Positions 40,253 through 49,337 of a stretch of 64,000 nucleotides of DNA are shown piece after piece. The notes beneath the pieces were generated by a model. That model searched no databases and was not told the origin of the DNA. It saw only the letters and a list, made by a program, of their open reading frames with translations. The first letter of the stretch is position 1. Each line of letters begins with the position of its first letter. Both the position numbers and the translations under genes were made by a program. The stretch is taken from contig NZ_SSOD01000004.1 in NCBI RefSeq assembly GCF_004801305.1, positions 1-64,000 of the forward strand. The letters run 5' to 3'. This stretch comes from Pseudothauera rhizosphaerae. Lineage in GTDB: Bacteria; Pseudomonadota; Gammaproteobacteria; Burkholderiales; Rhodocyclaceae.

Positions 40253-40927
40253 ATGGACACTGACAACCTCGAGCTCAAGAAGCGCTCGCGGCGGCGCCTG
40301 GTGGGCGCGGCGGCGCTCGCGCTGCTGGCCGCCATCCTGCTGCCGATGGTGATGGACCAGGAGCCGCGCTCGCCCAGTCAGGACATCCAGATCACCATTC
40401 CCGACCGCGATGCCGAACTGTCGCGGCCGATCGCCGGGCGTGCCCCGGTCAACGTCGAGCCGGACGTCGCCCCGCCGCCGCAGGAACAGCCGCCGGCCGC
40501 CGCTGCGGCGCCGACCGCCCCCGAACTTGCCGCTCCGCCGGCCGCCACCCCCAGCCCGGCGCCTGCTCCTGCATCCAAACCCCCGGCAACGGCAGCCGCG
40601 CCGCAGCGCGCGCCGGCGCAGGCCGCTACCCCGGCCAAGCCGCCCCAGGACGAAGCCGCGCGCGTGCGTGCCATCCTGGAAGGCAAGGTGCCGCCGCCGA
40701 GCACGGCCGGCGACGGTTTCGTGGTCCAGGTCGCCGCTTTCGGCGAGGTGGCCAAGGCCGAGGCGCTGGCACGGGAACTCAAGGGCAAGGGATTTGCCGC
40801 CTATACCGAGAAGGCCGGCAACGTGACCCGCGTGCGCGTGGGCCCGTTCCCGGCGCGGGCCGAGGCCGACCGCGCCGCCGAACGGCTGCGGGCGCAGGGC
40901 CAGACCCCGGTGGTGACGGCGCGTTGA
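40253..40927 (+). CDS. SPOR-domain membrane protein (DedD-like)
   Basis: A 224-residue protein with a short basic cytoplasmic start (KKRSRRRLVG) and one membrane helix (about residues 14-33). A long Ala/Pro-rich periplasmic linker leads to a C-terminal SPOR domain (GFVVQVAAFGEVAKAEALA...TRVRVGPFPARAEADRA) that binds denuded septal peptidoglycan. By form and position between folC and cvpA it matches DedD, a cell-division accessory protein. Confidence 0.88.
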   Translation: MDTDNLELKKRSRRRLVGAAALALLAAILLPMVMDQEPRSPSQDIQITIPDRDAELSRPIAGRAPVNVEPDVAPPPQEQPPAAAAAPTAPELAAPPAATPSPAPAPASKPPATAAAPQRAPAQAATPAKPPQDEAARVRAILEGKVPPPSTAGDGFVVQVAAFGEVAKAEALARELKGKGFAAYTEKAGNVTRVRVGPFPARAEADRAAERLRAQGQTPVVTAR

Positions 40928-40937
40928 GCGGCAACCG

Positions 40938-41429
40938 ATGACGGTTTTCGATTACGTTTTTCTCGCCATCCTCGCCCTGTCGACGGTCATCGGCCTGTGG
41001 CGCGGGCTGGTGAGCGAGGTGATGGCACTGGTGGCCTGGGTGCTGGCTCTGTTCCTGGCCTGGCGCTATGCGCACGTGGTGGCGCCGTGGTTCTCCGGCT
41101 GGATCAATGAGCCCGCCTGGCGACACGTGGCGGGCTTCGCGGCGGTGTTCGTGGCCGTGCTGCTGGTCGCCGCGCTGTTGCGCTTCCTGTTGCGGGAACT
41201 GTTGCGGGCCATCGGCCTGGGGACGGCCGACCGCCTGTTCGGTGCCGTCTTCGGCCTGTTGCGGGGGCTGGCCATCGCGCTGCTTATTGTTTTGCTCGGG
41301 GGAATGGTGGGAATTTCCCGCGAGTCCTGGTGGTCGAACGCGCTGTTCGCACCGCCGCTGGAAACGGCGGTGATCGCCGCCAAACCGTGGCTGCCGGATG
41401 TGGTGGCCAGTAAAGTTCGTTTCAGATAG
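40938..41429 (+). CDS. cvpA: CvpA family membrane protein
   Basis: A 163-residue inner-membrane protein with four hydrophobic segments. It begins [20 protein letters not shown] with the family Arg-Gly-Leu turn, and has [19 protein letters not shown] and [17 protein letters not shown]. In E. coli, CvpA is linked to colicin V production and envelope homeostasis and lies upstream of purF, as here. Confidence 0.92.
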   Translation: MTVFDYVFLAILALSTVIGLWRGLVSEVMALVAWVLALFLAWRYAHVVAPWFSGWINEPAWRHVAGFAAVFVAVLLVAALLRFLLRELLRAIGLGTADRLFGAVFGLLRGLAIALLIVLLGGMVGISRESWWSNALFAPPLETAVIAAKPWLPDVVASKVRFR

Positions 41430-41440
41430 GCAGGTCTTCC

Positions 41441-42979
41441 ATGTGCGGAATCCTTGGGGTGGTCGCCACCTCTCCGGTGAATCAGTTGCTCTACGACGGT
41501 CTGCAGGTGCTCCAGCACCGGGGCCAGGACGCGGCGGGCATCGCCACCTCGGAAGGGGGGCGCTTCCACATGCACAAGGGGTCGGGCCTGGTGCGCGACG
41601 TGTTCCGCACGCGCAACATGCGCAACCTGGAGGGCAACTGGGGCATCGGCCACGTGCGCTATCCCACCGCCGGCTCGGCCTACAATGCCGCCGAGGCCCA
41701 GCCCTTCTACGTCAATTCGCCCTTCGGCCTGCTGCTCGCCCACAACGGCAACCTGACCAATTCCGAGGCGCTCAAGCGCGAGATGTTCCTCGCCGATCTG
41801 CGCCACATCAATACCAACTCCGACTCGGAAGTGCTGCTCAACGTGCTCGCCCACGAGCTGCAGGCCGCGGCCAACGGGCTGAAGCTGGACGAGGAAGCGG
41901 TGTTCCGCGCCGTGGCCGGCGTGCACCGGCGCTGCCGCGGTGCCTACGCGGCGGTGGTCATGATCGCCGGCTACGGCCTGCTCGCCTTCCGCGACCCCTA
42001 CGGCATCCGCCCGCTGGTGGTGGGGCGCAACGACACCGCGCAGGGCACCGAGTGGATGGTGGCTTCCGAATCGGTGGCCCTGGACGTGCTGGGCTTCAAG
42101 CTGCTGCGCGACGTGGCGCCGGGCGAGGCCATCCTGGTGGATACCGCCGGCAACTTCAGGAGCCGCCAGTGCGCCGAGCGCACCGTGGAAGCGCCGTGCA
42201 TGTTCGAGTTCGTCTATCTGGCGCGGCCGGACTCCATCATCGACGGCGTGTCGGTGTACGAGTCCCGCGTCAAGATGGGCGAATTCCTCGCCGACAAGCT
42301 CAAGCGCACGCTGCCGCACGCAACCATAGACGTGGTGATCCCGATCCCGGACTCCAGCCGCCCGTCGGCCATGGAAATGGCCCACAAGCTGGGGCTGCCG
42401 TACCGGGAAGGCTTCGTCAAGAACCGCTACATCGGCCGCACCTTCATCATGCCGGGGCAGGCCACGCGCAGGAAGTCGGTGCGCCAGAAGCTCAACACCA
42501 TCCCGCAGGAATTCCGCGGCAAGAACGTGTTGCTGGTGGATGATTCCATCGTGCGCGGTACGACCAGCAAGGAAATCGTCAACATGGCGCGCGAGGCCGG
42601 CGCGGCCAAGGTCTATCTCGCCTCGGCGGCACCTCCGGTGCGCTACGCCAACGTGTACGGCATCGACATGCCGACCCGCGGCGAGCTGATCGCCTCCGAC
42701 CGGGACGAGGCGCAGATCTGCGCCGAGATCGGCGCGGACGGGCTGATCTACCAGGATCTGTCGGACCTGAAAGCGGCCGTGCGGGCGGTCAATCCGGCGA
42801 TCAGCCTGTTCGAGACCTCCTGTTTCGACGGCCACTACATCACCGGCGACATCACCGCCGAGTACCTCAGTGGCGTGGAAAACCAGCGCGGCGAGGGGCA
42901 GCCCGCCGGCACCAGCCAGACGGACGACCCCGAGGACGGCCAGCTCGACCTCAACCTCGTGACCCACAACGACCACTGA
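41441..42979 (+). CDS. purF: Amidophosphoribosyltransferase
   Basis: The first committed step of purine synthesis. It has 512 residues. The N-terminal nucleophile Cys2 (MCGILGVV) shows the class II glutamine amidotransferase domain with HVRYPTAGS and AHNGNL. The phosphoribosyltransferase domain has the PRPP loop [17 protein letters not shown]. The acidic C-terminal tail is usual for proteobacteria. It follows cvpA by 11 bases. Confidence 0.97.
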   Translation: MCGILGVVATSPVNQLLYDGLQVLQHRGQDAAGIATSEGGRFHMHKGSGLVRDVFRTRNMRNLEGNWGIGHVRYPTAGSAYNAAEAQPFYVNSPFGLLLAHNGNLTNSEALKREMFLADLRHINTNSDSEVLLNVLAHELQAAANGLKLDEEAVFRAVAGVHRRCRGAYAAVVMIAGYGLLAFRDPYGIRPLVVGRNDTAQGTEWMVASESVALDVLGFKLLRDVAPGEAILVDTAGNFRSRQCAERTVEAPCMFEFVYLARPDSIIDGVSVYESRVKMGEFLADKLKRTLPHATIDVVIPIPDSSRPSAMEMAHKLGLPYREGFVKNRYIGRTFIMPGQATRRKSVRQKLNTIPQEFRGKNVLLVDDSIVRGTTSKEIVNMAREAGAAKVYLASAAPPVRYANVYGIDMPTRGELIASDRDEAQICAEIGADGLIYQDLSDLKAAVRAVNPAISLFETSCFDGHYITGDITAEYLSGVENQRGEGQPAGTSQTDDPEDGQLDLNLVTHNDH

Positions 42980-42990
42980 GCGGCGGGCCC

Positions 42991-44160
42991 ATGGACGCAT
43001 TCGACTTCGACACCCTGGCGGTGCGCGCCGGCATCGAGCGCAGCCAGTTCAACGAACACAGCGAGGCGCTCTACCTGACCTCCAGCTTCGTGTTCGAGAA
43101 CGCCGCGCAGGCCGCGGCCCGCTTCTCCGGCGAGGAGGAGGGCAACGTCTATGCGCGCTTCTCCAATCCCACCGTCACCGCCCTGCAGCGGCGCCTGGCG
43201 GCGCTGGAAGGGGCGCAGGGCTGCATCGCCACCGCCTCCGGCATGTCCGCCATCCTGTCGCTGGCCATGGCCACGATGCAGAGCGGCGACCACATCGTCG
43301 CCTCCCGCGGGCTGTTCGGCGCCACTCAGCAACTGTTCAGCAACATCCTGAGCAAGTTCGGCATCGAAACCACTTTCGTGCCGGCCACCGACCTGGCGGC
43401 CTACCGCGCGGCCGTGCGCCCGCGCACCCGGCTGTTCTTCATCGAGACGCCGTCCAACCCGCTCACCGAGGTCGTCGACATCACCGCCGTGGCCGAGATC
43501 GCCCATGGTGCCGGCGCGCTGCTGGCGGTGGACAACTGCTTCTGCACCCCGGCGCTGCAGCGTCCGCTGGAACTGGGTGCCGACGTGGTGGTGCATTCGG
43601 CCACCAAGTACCTGGACGGCCAGGGCCGCGTGCTGGGCGGCGCCGTGGCCGGGCGCGCGGACGTGGTCGAGGAAGTGTTCAAGTTCCTGCGCACCGCCGG
43701 GCCGTGCATCTCGCCCTTCAACGCCTGGGTCATCCTCAAGGGCCTGGAAACCCTGCGCATCCGCATGGAAGCGCAGTCCGCCGCGGCGCTGGAACTGGCG
43801 CGCTGGCTGGAAGCGCAGCCCGGCGTGCGCCGCGTGTTCTATCCGGGCCTGCCCTCGCATCCCCAGCACGAACTGGCGCTGCGCCAGCAGAAGAGCGGCG
43901 GCGCCATCGTCAGCTTCGAGGTGGACGGCGGGCGCGAGCGCGCCTGGCGGGTGGTGGACTCCACCCGGGTGATCTCCATCACCGCCAACCTGGGCGATAC
44001 CAAGACCACCATCACCCACCCGGCCTCCACCACCCACGGGCGGATCAGCGCCGAGGCACGCGCGGCAGCCGGCATCTCCGAAGGACTGCTGCGCGTCGCG
44101 GTGGGGCTGGAGTCGGTCGAGGATCTGAAGGCCGACCTGGCGCGCGGCCTGGCCGGCTAA
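42991..44160 (+). CDS. metZ: O-succinylhomoserine sulfhydrylase
   Basis: Makes homocysteine from O-succinylhomoserine and sulfide with PLP, bypassing cystathionine. It has 389 residues of the Cys/Met metabolism PLP family, with the PLP lysine K206 in HSATKYLDGQGR, ATASGMSAI and DNCFCTPALQ. The MetZ type is favoured over MetB or MetC by its place after purF, which is typical of Pseudomonas and betaproteobacteria. It is the last gene of the long plus-strand series. Confidence 0.93.
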   Translation: MDAFDFDTLAVRAGIERSQFNEHSEALYLTSSFVFENAAQAAARFSGEEEGNVYARFSNPTVTALQRRLAALEGAQGCIATASGMSAILSLAMATMQSGDHIVASRGLFGATQQLFSNILSKFGIETTFVPATDLAAYRAAVRPRTRLFFIETPSNPLTEVVDITAVAEIAHGAGALLAVDNCFCTPALQRPLELGADVVVHSATKYLDGQGRVLGGAVAGRADVVEEVFKFLRTAGPCISPFNAWVILKGLETLRIRMEAQSAAALELARWLEAQPGVRRVFYPGLPSHPQHELALRQQKSGGAIVSFEVDGGRERAWRVVDSTRVISITANLGDTKTTITHPASTTHGRISAEARAAAGISEGLLRVAVGLESVEDLKADLARGLAG

Positions 44161-44180
44161 CGCCGGCCGGCGTTTCCCAC

Positions 44181-44206
44181 ATCCCGCGCGGCCGGCCGCG
44201 CGGGAT
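44181..44206. terminator. Palindromic terminator between metZ and the polyene operon
   Basis: A perfect 26-base palindrome (ATCCCGCGCGGCC and its complement) lies between two converging transcripts. There is no T run, so termination may need Rho. Confidence 0.55.
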
Positions 44207-44634
44207 TACTGGCGGGCGAATTCGAGGGTGAAGTCGCTCACCAGGGTCTTCACCCACTTGTTGTACGACGGATGGATCAGCGGGCGCTCCGGGTCGTCGG
44301 GGTTGGGCGCGTAGCCGAGAACGGCGCTGTCGCGGTAGACGATGTCGTACTGCCTGCCGTCGATGCGGATGGTCACGTCCAGCGTGTGCTTGCGGATCGG
44401 CAGGTGGGCGTTCAGCGTGCCATCGGCGTTGCGCGTGATCTTCCAGCCGCGCGCGGCGCCGGCGCGCGTCATGGCCTGTTCGGCTTCTACTGCCGAGAGC
44501 GGTTTGCCGCTGGTGGTTTCGATCGGATTGCCGAGGAAGAGCTCCATCGGCTGGGACGGGCGGGCGGCATGGGCGGCCGTGCCTATCGTGAGCGTGGCGG
44601 CCAGGGCCATGAGAATTCGCAACCAGTTTTTCAT
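44206..44634 (-). CDS. Secreted protein of unknown function, end of the polyene operon
   Basis: A 142-residue protein with a signal peptide (cleavage near AAHAA, residue 23) and a mature part with no family I can name. It contains ETTSGKPLSAVEAEQAMTRA and a beta-rich segment TVRIDGRQYDIVYRDSAVL (first residues as TIRIDGRQ). AGGAG lies nine bases before the ATG. It is the last gene of the minus-strand aryl-polyene series, 34 bases after another secreted protein, so both may serve pigment placement in the envelope. That role is inference from position. Confidence 0.65.
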   Translation of the reverse strand: MKNWLRILMALAATLTIGTAAHAARPSQPMELFLGNPIETTSGKPLSAVEAEQAMTRAGAARGWKITRNADGTLNAHLPIRKHTLDVTIRIDGRQYDIVYRDSAVLGYAPNPDDPERPLIHPSYNKWVKTLVSDFTLEFARQ

Positions 44635-44668
44635 GCTGTCGATCTCCTGATGCGTGGGGGGAAAGGGG

Positions 44669-45124
44669 TCACTTGCCGATGCGGGCGAGATCGCCGCGCA
44701 GCGCGACGCCGGCCATGAGAGCGCCGACGTGGCATTCGAAGTCCGTCGTGCTCTTGTACTCGTTCTTGCGGAAGTAGCTGACGATGTTGGTCACGGCGTT
44801 GGCGCCGGCATTGCGCGCCGCATCCTGCAACTGGATGAGCGCGGACTGGGCGGTCCAGATGCACGCCTGTTCGTGGTCCTTGGCGAAGGCGTTGCTCTTC
44901 TTGTTGGTGAGCGCGCTGGCCTTCAGGACTTTGCCCTTGGGGCCGGTGCCGGCCAGGTAGAACTTGACGCTGCCGTCGAGCTTGCCGGACGCGGTGGCGG
45001 CGTCGATGGCCTTCTGCAGCGGAACGTGGATGACGTCGTCGGCGGCAAGGGCGGTGCCGCTAGCGGCCAGGGCCAGGGCGGCGGAGGCGCCCAGGTGGGC
45101 GAGTCGAACGCGGATCGTAGGCAC
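44669..45124 (-). CDS. Secreted protein of unknown function, next to last in the polyene operon
   Basis: A 151-residue periplasmic protein with a signal peptide ending near GTALAADD. The C-terminal half has an ALIQLQDAARNAGANAV stretch of the kind seen in small periplasmic YbjQ/RcsF-like domains, and two cysteines (QACIWT and DFECHV) that could form a disulfide. It starts at GTG with a perfect AAGGAG eight bases upstream. The function is not known. Confidence 0.65.
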   Translation of the reverse strand: MPTIRVRLAHLGASAALALAASGTALAADDVIHVPLQKAIDAATASGKLDGSVKFYLAGTGPKGKVLKASALTNKKSNAFAKDHEQACIWTAQSALIQLQDAARNAGANAVTNIVSYFRKNEYKSTTDFECHVGALMAGVALRGDLARIGK

Positions 45125-45179
45125 GGGTGATTCTCCTTGTTGTCGGTGGAACGATGCAGAGGCGAAAAACGGAGCCGGC

Positions 45180-46406
45180 CTAGGGCCAGCGCCGGAAGAT
45201 CAGCGAGGTGTTGAGGCCGCCGAAGGCGAAGTTGTTGTTCATGACGTACTCGTGCTCGGCCCGGCGTGCCCGGCCGGTGATGTAGTCGAGTTCGCCGCAG
45301 CGCGGGTCGATCTCGGTCAGGTTCAACGTGGGGGCGAAGCGGCCGTTCCTGAGCATCTCGATGCTGAACCAGGATTCCAGTGCACCGCAGGCGCCCAGGG
45401 TGTGGCCCAGGTAGCTCTTCTGCGAGCTGATCATCACGCGCGGGCCGAACACAGCATGGGTGGCCTGGGTTTCGGCGATGTCGCCGTGCTCGGTGGCGGT
45501 GCCGTGGCCGTTGATGTAGCCGATCGCGTCGGGGGGCAGGCCGGCGTCGGCCAGTGCCTGTTCCATGGCGATGCGCATCGTGGCGGCTTCCGGGCGGGTG
45601 ACGTGGGTGCCGTCCGAATTGCTGCCGAAGCCGACGATCTCGGCGTGGATGCGCACGCCGCGCGCCTGGGCGTGGGACAGCGACTCCAGCACCAGCATGC
45701 CTGCGCCTTCACCGATGACCAGGCCGTCGCGGGCGCTGTCGTAGGGCCGCGGCGAGAGTTCGGGTGTGTCGTTCTTCTGGCTGGTGGCGTACAGGGCGTC
45801 GAATACGATGGCCTCGCTGGCGCACAGTTCCTCGGCGCCGCCGGCCAGCATCAGGGCCTGGCGGCCGTAGCGGATGGACTCGAAAGCATAGCCGATGCCC
45901 TGGCTGCCCGAGGTGCAGGCGCTGGAGGTGGGAATGACGCGGCCCTTGAGGCCGAAGAAGATGCCGATGTTGGCCGCCGTGGTGTGCGGCATCATGCGCA
46001 CGTAGGAGTTGGCGTTGAGGTTGTCGGTGACGCCGTTGAGCAGCATGTTGCCGAAGGCGCGGATCTCCGCCGTGCTGCCGGTGGACGAGCCGCAGGCCAC
46101 GCCCATGCGGCCGTCGGCGATGGCCGGGTCGTTCAGCAGGCCGGCGTCGGCCAGGGCACGCTCGGCCGCGTAGACGGCGAGCTGCGACACCCGCCCCATG
46201 CTGCGCAACTGCTTGCGGGTCCAGTGGTCGGGCACCTCGAAGGCGGGCAGCGGTGCGCCCAGGCGGGTGTTGAGGTCGGCATAGCGGTCCCATTCGGGCA
46301 TCACGCGCACGGCGCTGCGGCCGGCGTCGAAGGCCGCCTCGATCCGGGCCCATTCATCGCCCAGCGCGCTGATGCCGGCCATGCCGGTGACGACGACGCG
46401 TTCCAT
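45180..46406 (-). CDS. apeR: Aryl polyene beta-ketoacyl-ACP synthase (ApeR-type)
   Basis: A 408-residue FabF-like ketosynthase with a complete Cys-His-His triad: Cys164 in SSACTSGSQG, His301 in NGHGTATEHGD and His335 in LGHTLGA. It condenses malonyl units in aryl-polyene synthesis. It is the fourth gene of a KS-DH-KR-KS block in the same order as apeO-apeP-apeQ-apeR of the E. coli cluster, and it overlaps the ketoreductase by one base. The name is assigned from this order. Confidence 0.88.
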   Translation of the reverse strand: MERVVVTGMAGISALGDEWARIEAAFDAGRSAVRVMPEWDRYADLNTRLGAPLPAFEVPDHWTRKQLRSMGRVSQLAVYAAERALADAGLLNDPAIADGRMGVACGSSTGSTAEIRAFGNMLLNGVTDNLNANSYVRMMPHTTAANIGIFFGLKGRVIPTSSACTSGSQGIGYAFESIRYGRQALMLAGGAEELCASEAIVFDALYATSQKNDTPELSPRPYDSARDGLVIGEGAGMLVLESLSHAQARGVRIHAEIVGFGSNSDGTHVTRPEAATMRIAMEQALADAGLPPDAIGYINGHGTATEHGDIAETQATHAVFGPRVMISSQKSYLGHTLGACGALESWFSIEMLRNGRFAPTLNLTEIDPRCGELDYITGRARRAEHEYVMNNNFAFGGLNTSLIFRRWP

Positions 46407-47137
46407 CAGCACAGCCCTCCGTTGACGGCCAGCACCTGGCGGGTGATGTAGGCCGCGCCCGGCGACATCAGGAACACCACCGCGGCGGCGACCTCCTCGG
46501 GCGTGCCCATGCGCTGGGCAGGCACGGCCTTGAGGATTTCTTCCACGGGTACGTTCTCGTCGATCATGTCCGTGTCGATGAGGCCGGGGGCCACGCAATT
46601 GACGGTGATCCGGCGCTTGGCCAGTTCCACCGCCAGCGCCTTGGCGGCGCCGATCAGGCCGGCCTTGGAGGCGCTGTAATTGACCTGGCCGCGGTTGCCG
46701 GTGAGGCCCGATACCGAGGCCATGCAGACGATGCGTCCGTCCGTGCGGCGGCGGATCATGGGCATCACCACCGGGTGCAGCACGTTGTAGAAGCCGTCGA
46801 GGTTGGTGCGCAGCACCTGGTCCCAGTCGTCGTCCGACAGGGCCGGGAAGGCGCCGTCGCGCGTCAGGCCGGCGTTGAGCACCACGCCGTAGTAGGCGCC
46901 GTGGGCGTCGATGTCGGCGAGCAGCGCGGCGCGCGCGGCATTGCGGTCGCCGACGTCGAACTGCAGCACGCGGGCGTCGCGGCCCAGTTCGCGCACGGCC
47001 TGGGCCACGGCCTCGGCCTCTTCGGCCTTGCTGCGGCAGTGGATGACGAGATCGTGGCCCGCCTGCGCGAGGGCGAGAGCGATGGCGCGGCCGATGCCGC
47101 GGCTGGAACCGGTGACGAGGATGGACGAACTGTTCAT
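46406..47137 (-). CDS. apeQ: Aryl polyene 3-ketoacyl-ACP reductase (ApeQ-type)
   Basis: A 243-residue FabG-like short-chain dehydrogenase with the NADPH loop TGSSRGIG, NAGLTRDGAF, the catalytic serine in MASVSGLTG and NYSASKAG. It reduces the beta-keto group after each elongation. I took the ATG at 47137, which overlaps the preceding dehydratase stop (ATGA). Confidence 0.9.
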   Translation of the reverse strand: MNSSSILVTGSSRGIGRAIALALAQAGHDLVIHCRSKAEEAEAVAQAVRELGRDARVLQFDVGDRNAARAALLADIDAHGAYYGVVLNAGLTRDGAFPALSDDDWDQVLRTNLDGFYNVLHPVVMPMIRRRTDGRIVCMASVSGLTGNRGQVNYSASKAGLIGAAKALAVELAKRRITVNCVAPGLIDTDMIDENVPVEEILKAVPAQRMGTPEEVAAAVVFLMSPGAAYITRQVLAVNGGLC

Positions 47138-47601
47138 GTGGATCGAGGTGGTTGGGACTCTTGGACGAAGGAATTCACATCGCGGGGGCTGAAGACGTTG
47201 AGCCTGGCCTGGGCGAGCGTGGCGCCCGCGCCGAGGAGGCGGCATTCGAACATGCCCATGCCGGTCGCATCGTGCAGGGAGCGGCTCACGTCCACCAGCA
47301 GTTCGGTGCCGGCCGCGAAGGCCGGCACGTGGCATTCGTAGTTGCGCGTGCCGAGCAGGAAGCCCAGTTCCACCGGCCGGCCGGCGGCGCGGGCATGGCA
47401 GCCGGCCCAGGCCGCCACTGCCTGGGCCATGATCTCCAGGCCCATCCAGTTGGGCAGGCTGCCGTCGGGCTCGCTGAACAGGCCGTCCGCCCGCACCGTG
47501 GCGCGGGCCTGCAGCGTGTCGGTATCGAAGGCGAGCACATGGTCGAGAAGCACCATGTCGCCCGCGTGGGGGATGAGGTCGGTGACGGGCCAGGGGATCA
47601 T
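47134..47601 (-). CDS. apeP: Aryl polyene dehydratase subunit (ApeP-type)
   Basis: A 155-residue hotdog-fold protein. The central helix NWMGLEIMAQAVAAW resembles the FabZ helix that carries the catalytic acid (Glu in GLE). The FabZ-type GHFP histidine motif is absent; only LIPHAGDMVLLD is seen. The His motif is found instead in the hotdog domain fused to the adenylation enzyme of this cluster, suggesting that the two make a mixed active site. It overlaps both neighbours by ATGA. Confidence 0.82.
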   Translation of the reverse strand: MIPWPVTDLIPHAGDMVLLDHVLAFDTDTLQARATVRADGLFSEPDGSLPNWMGLEIMAQAVAAWAGCHARAAGRPVELGFLLGTRNYECHVPAFAAGTELLVDVSRSLHDATGMGMFECRLLGAGATLAQARLNVFSPRDVNSFVQESQPPRST

Positions 47602-48809
47602 GCGTGCGTTCCCAGGATGAGGCTGGCGTTGTTGCCGCCGAAGGCGAAGGAATTGCTCATGGCAATGCGCGGCCGGCCGGCGGCGAAGGACTGCGCGCCG
47701 GTGCAGAAATCCAGCGCGGGCAGGGCGGGGTCGGGCACGCCGTCCCAGACGTGGGTAGGCAGGCGGCCGTCCGTATTGGCGGGTGACAGGGCCATCCAGC
47801 ACAGCGCCGCTTCCAGGGCGCCGGCCGCGCCCAGGGCGTGGCCGGTGAGGCCCTTGGTGGAGGCGCAGGGCACGCCGGCGGGGAAGACGGCGTGCATGGC
47901 GTGGCTTTCCATGGCGTCGTTGAGTTCGGTGGCGGTGCCGTGCAGATTGACCCAGCCGATATCGGCAGCGTCCACTCCGGCGTCGGCCAGTGCCCCGAGC
48001 ATGGCCTGCCGCGCACCCGCACCGCTGGGGTCGGGGGCCGACATGTGCCAGGCGTCGGAACTGCCCGCGCCGCCCAGCAGGGCGATGCCGGCGGGGTCGG
48101 CAGGCGTGCGCTCCATGAGGAACAGCACGCCGGCTTCGCCGATGTTGATGCCACGCCGGTTGGCGGAGAAGGGCAGGCAGTGCGCGTCGGAGATCGCTTC
48201 GAGGGCGGCGAAGCCGTTGATGGTGAGACGGCACAGGGTGTCGGCACCGCCGCACACCACGGCGTCGCACAGGCCCAGATCGAGCAGGCGGCGCGCCGAC
48301 AGCAGGGCGCGGGCGCTGGACGTGCACGCCGTCGACAGCGTATAGGCGGGGCCGGTGGTGCCCAGCCAGGCGGCGAGGAACTCGGCCGGCGCGTTGAGGT
48401 ACTGGCGGCGGTAGTCGTAGTCCGCCGGCCAGTAGCCGTCCCGGGCCAGCGCGCCGAAGGCGGGGGCGTTGTCGTTGACGCCAGAAGTGCTGGTGCCCAG
48501 CACGATGGCCACACGGGCCGCGCCGTAGCGCTGCACCGCGGCGCGCAGGGGCGCCTCGATCTGCAGCGCGGCGGCGAGCAGAAGGCGGTTGTTGCGGCTG
48601 TGCAGGTGGGCGGGCAGTTCGGCGGGCAGGGCCGGCAGCGGCGTGCTCACGGCGCCCAGCGTGGGCATGCGGTCCATGATCCAGCCCGACAGGGGCGCGA
48701 GTCCGCCCGTATCGCCGGCCATCAGGCGCTCGCGCACCTGGGCCGTGCCGGCGCCCAGCGCGCAGATCACGCCGGGTTCAGCGAGCCAGCAGGGTCGGTT
48801 TGCAGCCAT
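47598..48809 (-). CDS. apeO: Aryl polyene beta-ketoacyl-ACP synthase (ApeO-type)
   Basis: A 403-residue ketosynthase with a complete triad: Cys162 in STACTSSARA, His290 in NLHGTATELND and His324 in GLTGHALGAAG. In E. coli, ApeO works with a chain-length-factor partner (ApeC); a matching short CLF-like gene heads this operon. I used the ATG at 48809, which overlaps the previous stop; a GTG three bases earlier is also possible. Confidence 0.87.
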   Translation of the reverse strand: MAANRPCWLAEPGVICALGAGTAQVRERLMAGDTGGLAPLSGWIMDRMPTLGAVSTPLPALPAELPAHLHSRNNRLLLAAALQIEAPLRAAVQRYGAARVAIVLGTSTSGVNDNAPAFGALARDGYWPADYDYRRQYLNAPAEFLAAWLGTTGPAYTLSTACTSSARALLSARRLLDLGLCDAVVCGGADTLCRLTINGFAALEAISDAHCLPFSANRRGINIGEAGVLFLMERTPADPAGIALLGGAGSSDAWHMSAPDPSGAGARQAMLGALADAGVDAADIGWVNLHGTATELNDAMESHAMHAVFPAGVPCASTKGLTGHALGAAGALEAALCWMALSPANTDGRLPTHVWDGVPDPALPALDFCTGAQSFAAGRPRIAMSNSFAFGGNNASLILGTHA

Positions 48810-49327
48810 CACTGTGTCTCCAGGGGGGCGACGGTCCAGTGCGTGCCGTCGCCCAGCTCAAGCCGCAGGTGCATGCCGTCCGACCTGGCGGTGACCACCG
48901 GGCGGCCGTGGGCAGCCAGGGTGCGCACGCCGTCGCCGACGACGACGTTGGCCGCGCCGTAACGCGCCGCCAGCTCCGCCGCAGGCGTCCAGGCGAACAC
49001 CAGAGCGGAAAACAGCGTGCGCGCCGTGTCGTTGGGCGGCAGGAAGCCGTCGTTGCGCCAGTTCCCCGCGTGCAGTATCTGGCGCGCCTGCGGCGCTCCC
49101 AGCGGGTCGAACAGCGACCAGCGGGTGCCCTGCGCCTCGGCCTGTACCACCAGCACGCCATCCGCCGCCGGCCGTCCGGGCACGTGGTGGGTCACGTGCA
49201 GCATGCGTGGCAGGCTGAAGGCGGGGGTCTGGTCCGGTACCGGCACGGCGGTGGCGCAGCCGGCGAGCGCGCCGGCCAGGGCTAGCGTGGCCAGGCTGCG
49301 CTGCAGGGCGGGGGAGAGGGCTGGCAT
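48809..49327 (-). CDS. DUF3261-type lipoprotein
   Basis: A 172-residue lipoprotein with lipobox LAGC (Cys24) after a hydrophobic signal. The mature part is beta-rich (VLVVQAEAQGTRWSLFDPLG, PVVTARSDGMHLRLELGDG) and resembles the DUF3261 proteins found in aryl-polyene clusters. It probably sits on the inner face of the outer membrane and could assist lipid or pigment insertion with the LolA-like protein; this is inference. Confidence 0.7.
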   Translation of the reverse strand: MPALSPALQRSLATLALAGALAGCATAVPVPDQTPAFSLPRMLHVTHHVPGRPAADGVLVVQAEAQGTRWSLFDPLGAPQARQILHAGNWRNDGFLPPNDTARTLFSALVFAWTPAAELAARYGAANVVVGDGVRTLAAHGRPVVTARSDGMHLRLELGDGTHWTVAPLETQ

Positions 49328-49337
49328 CACGGGGATC

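Noticed and set aside
44161-44206. Possible attachment site or mobile-element border beside the polyene cluster
   Set aside because: The perfect palindrome here fits a terminator between converging genes; there is no integrase, tRNA or direct repeat, and codon use in the cluster matches the neighbours.
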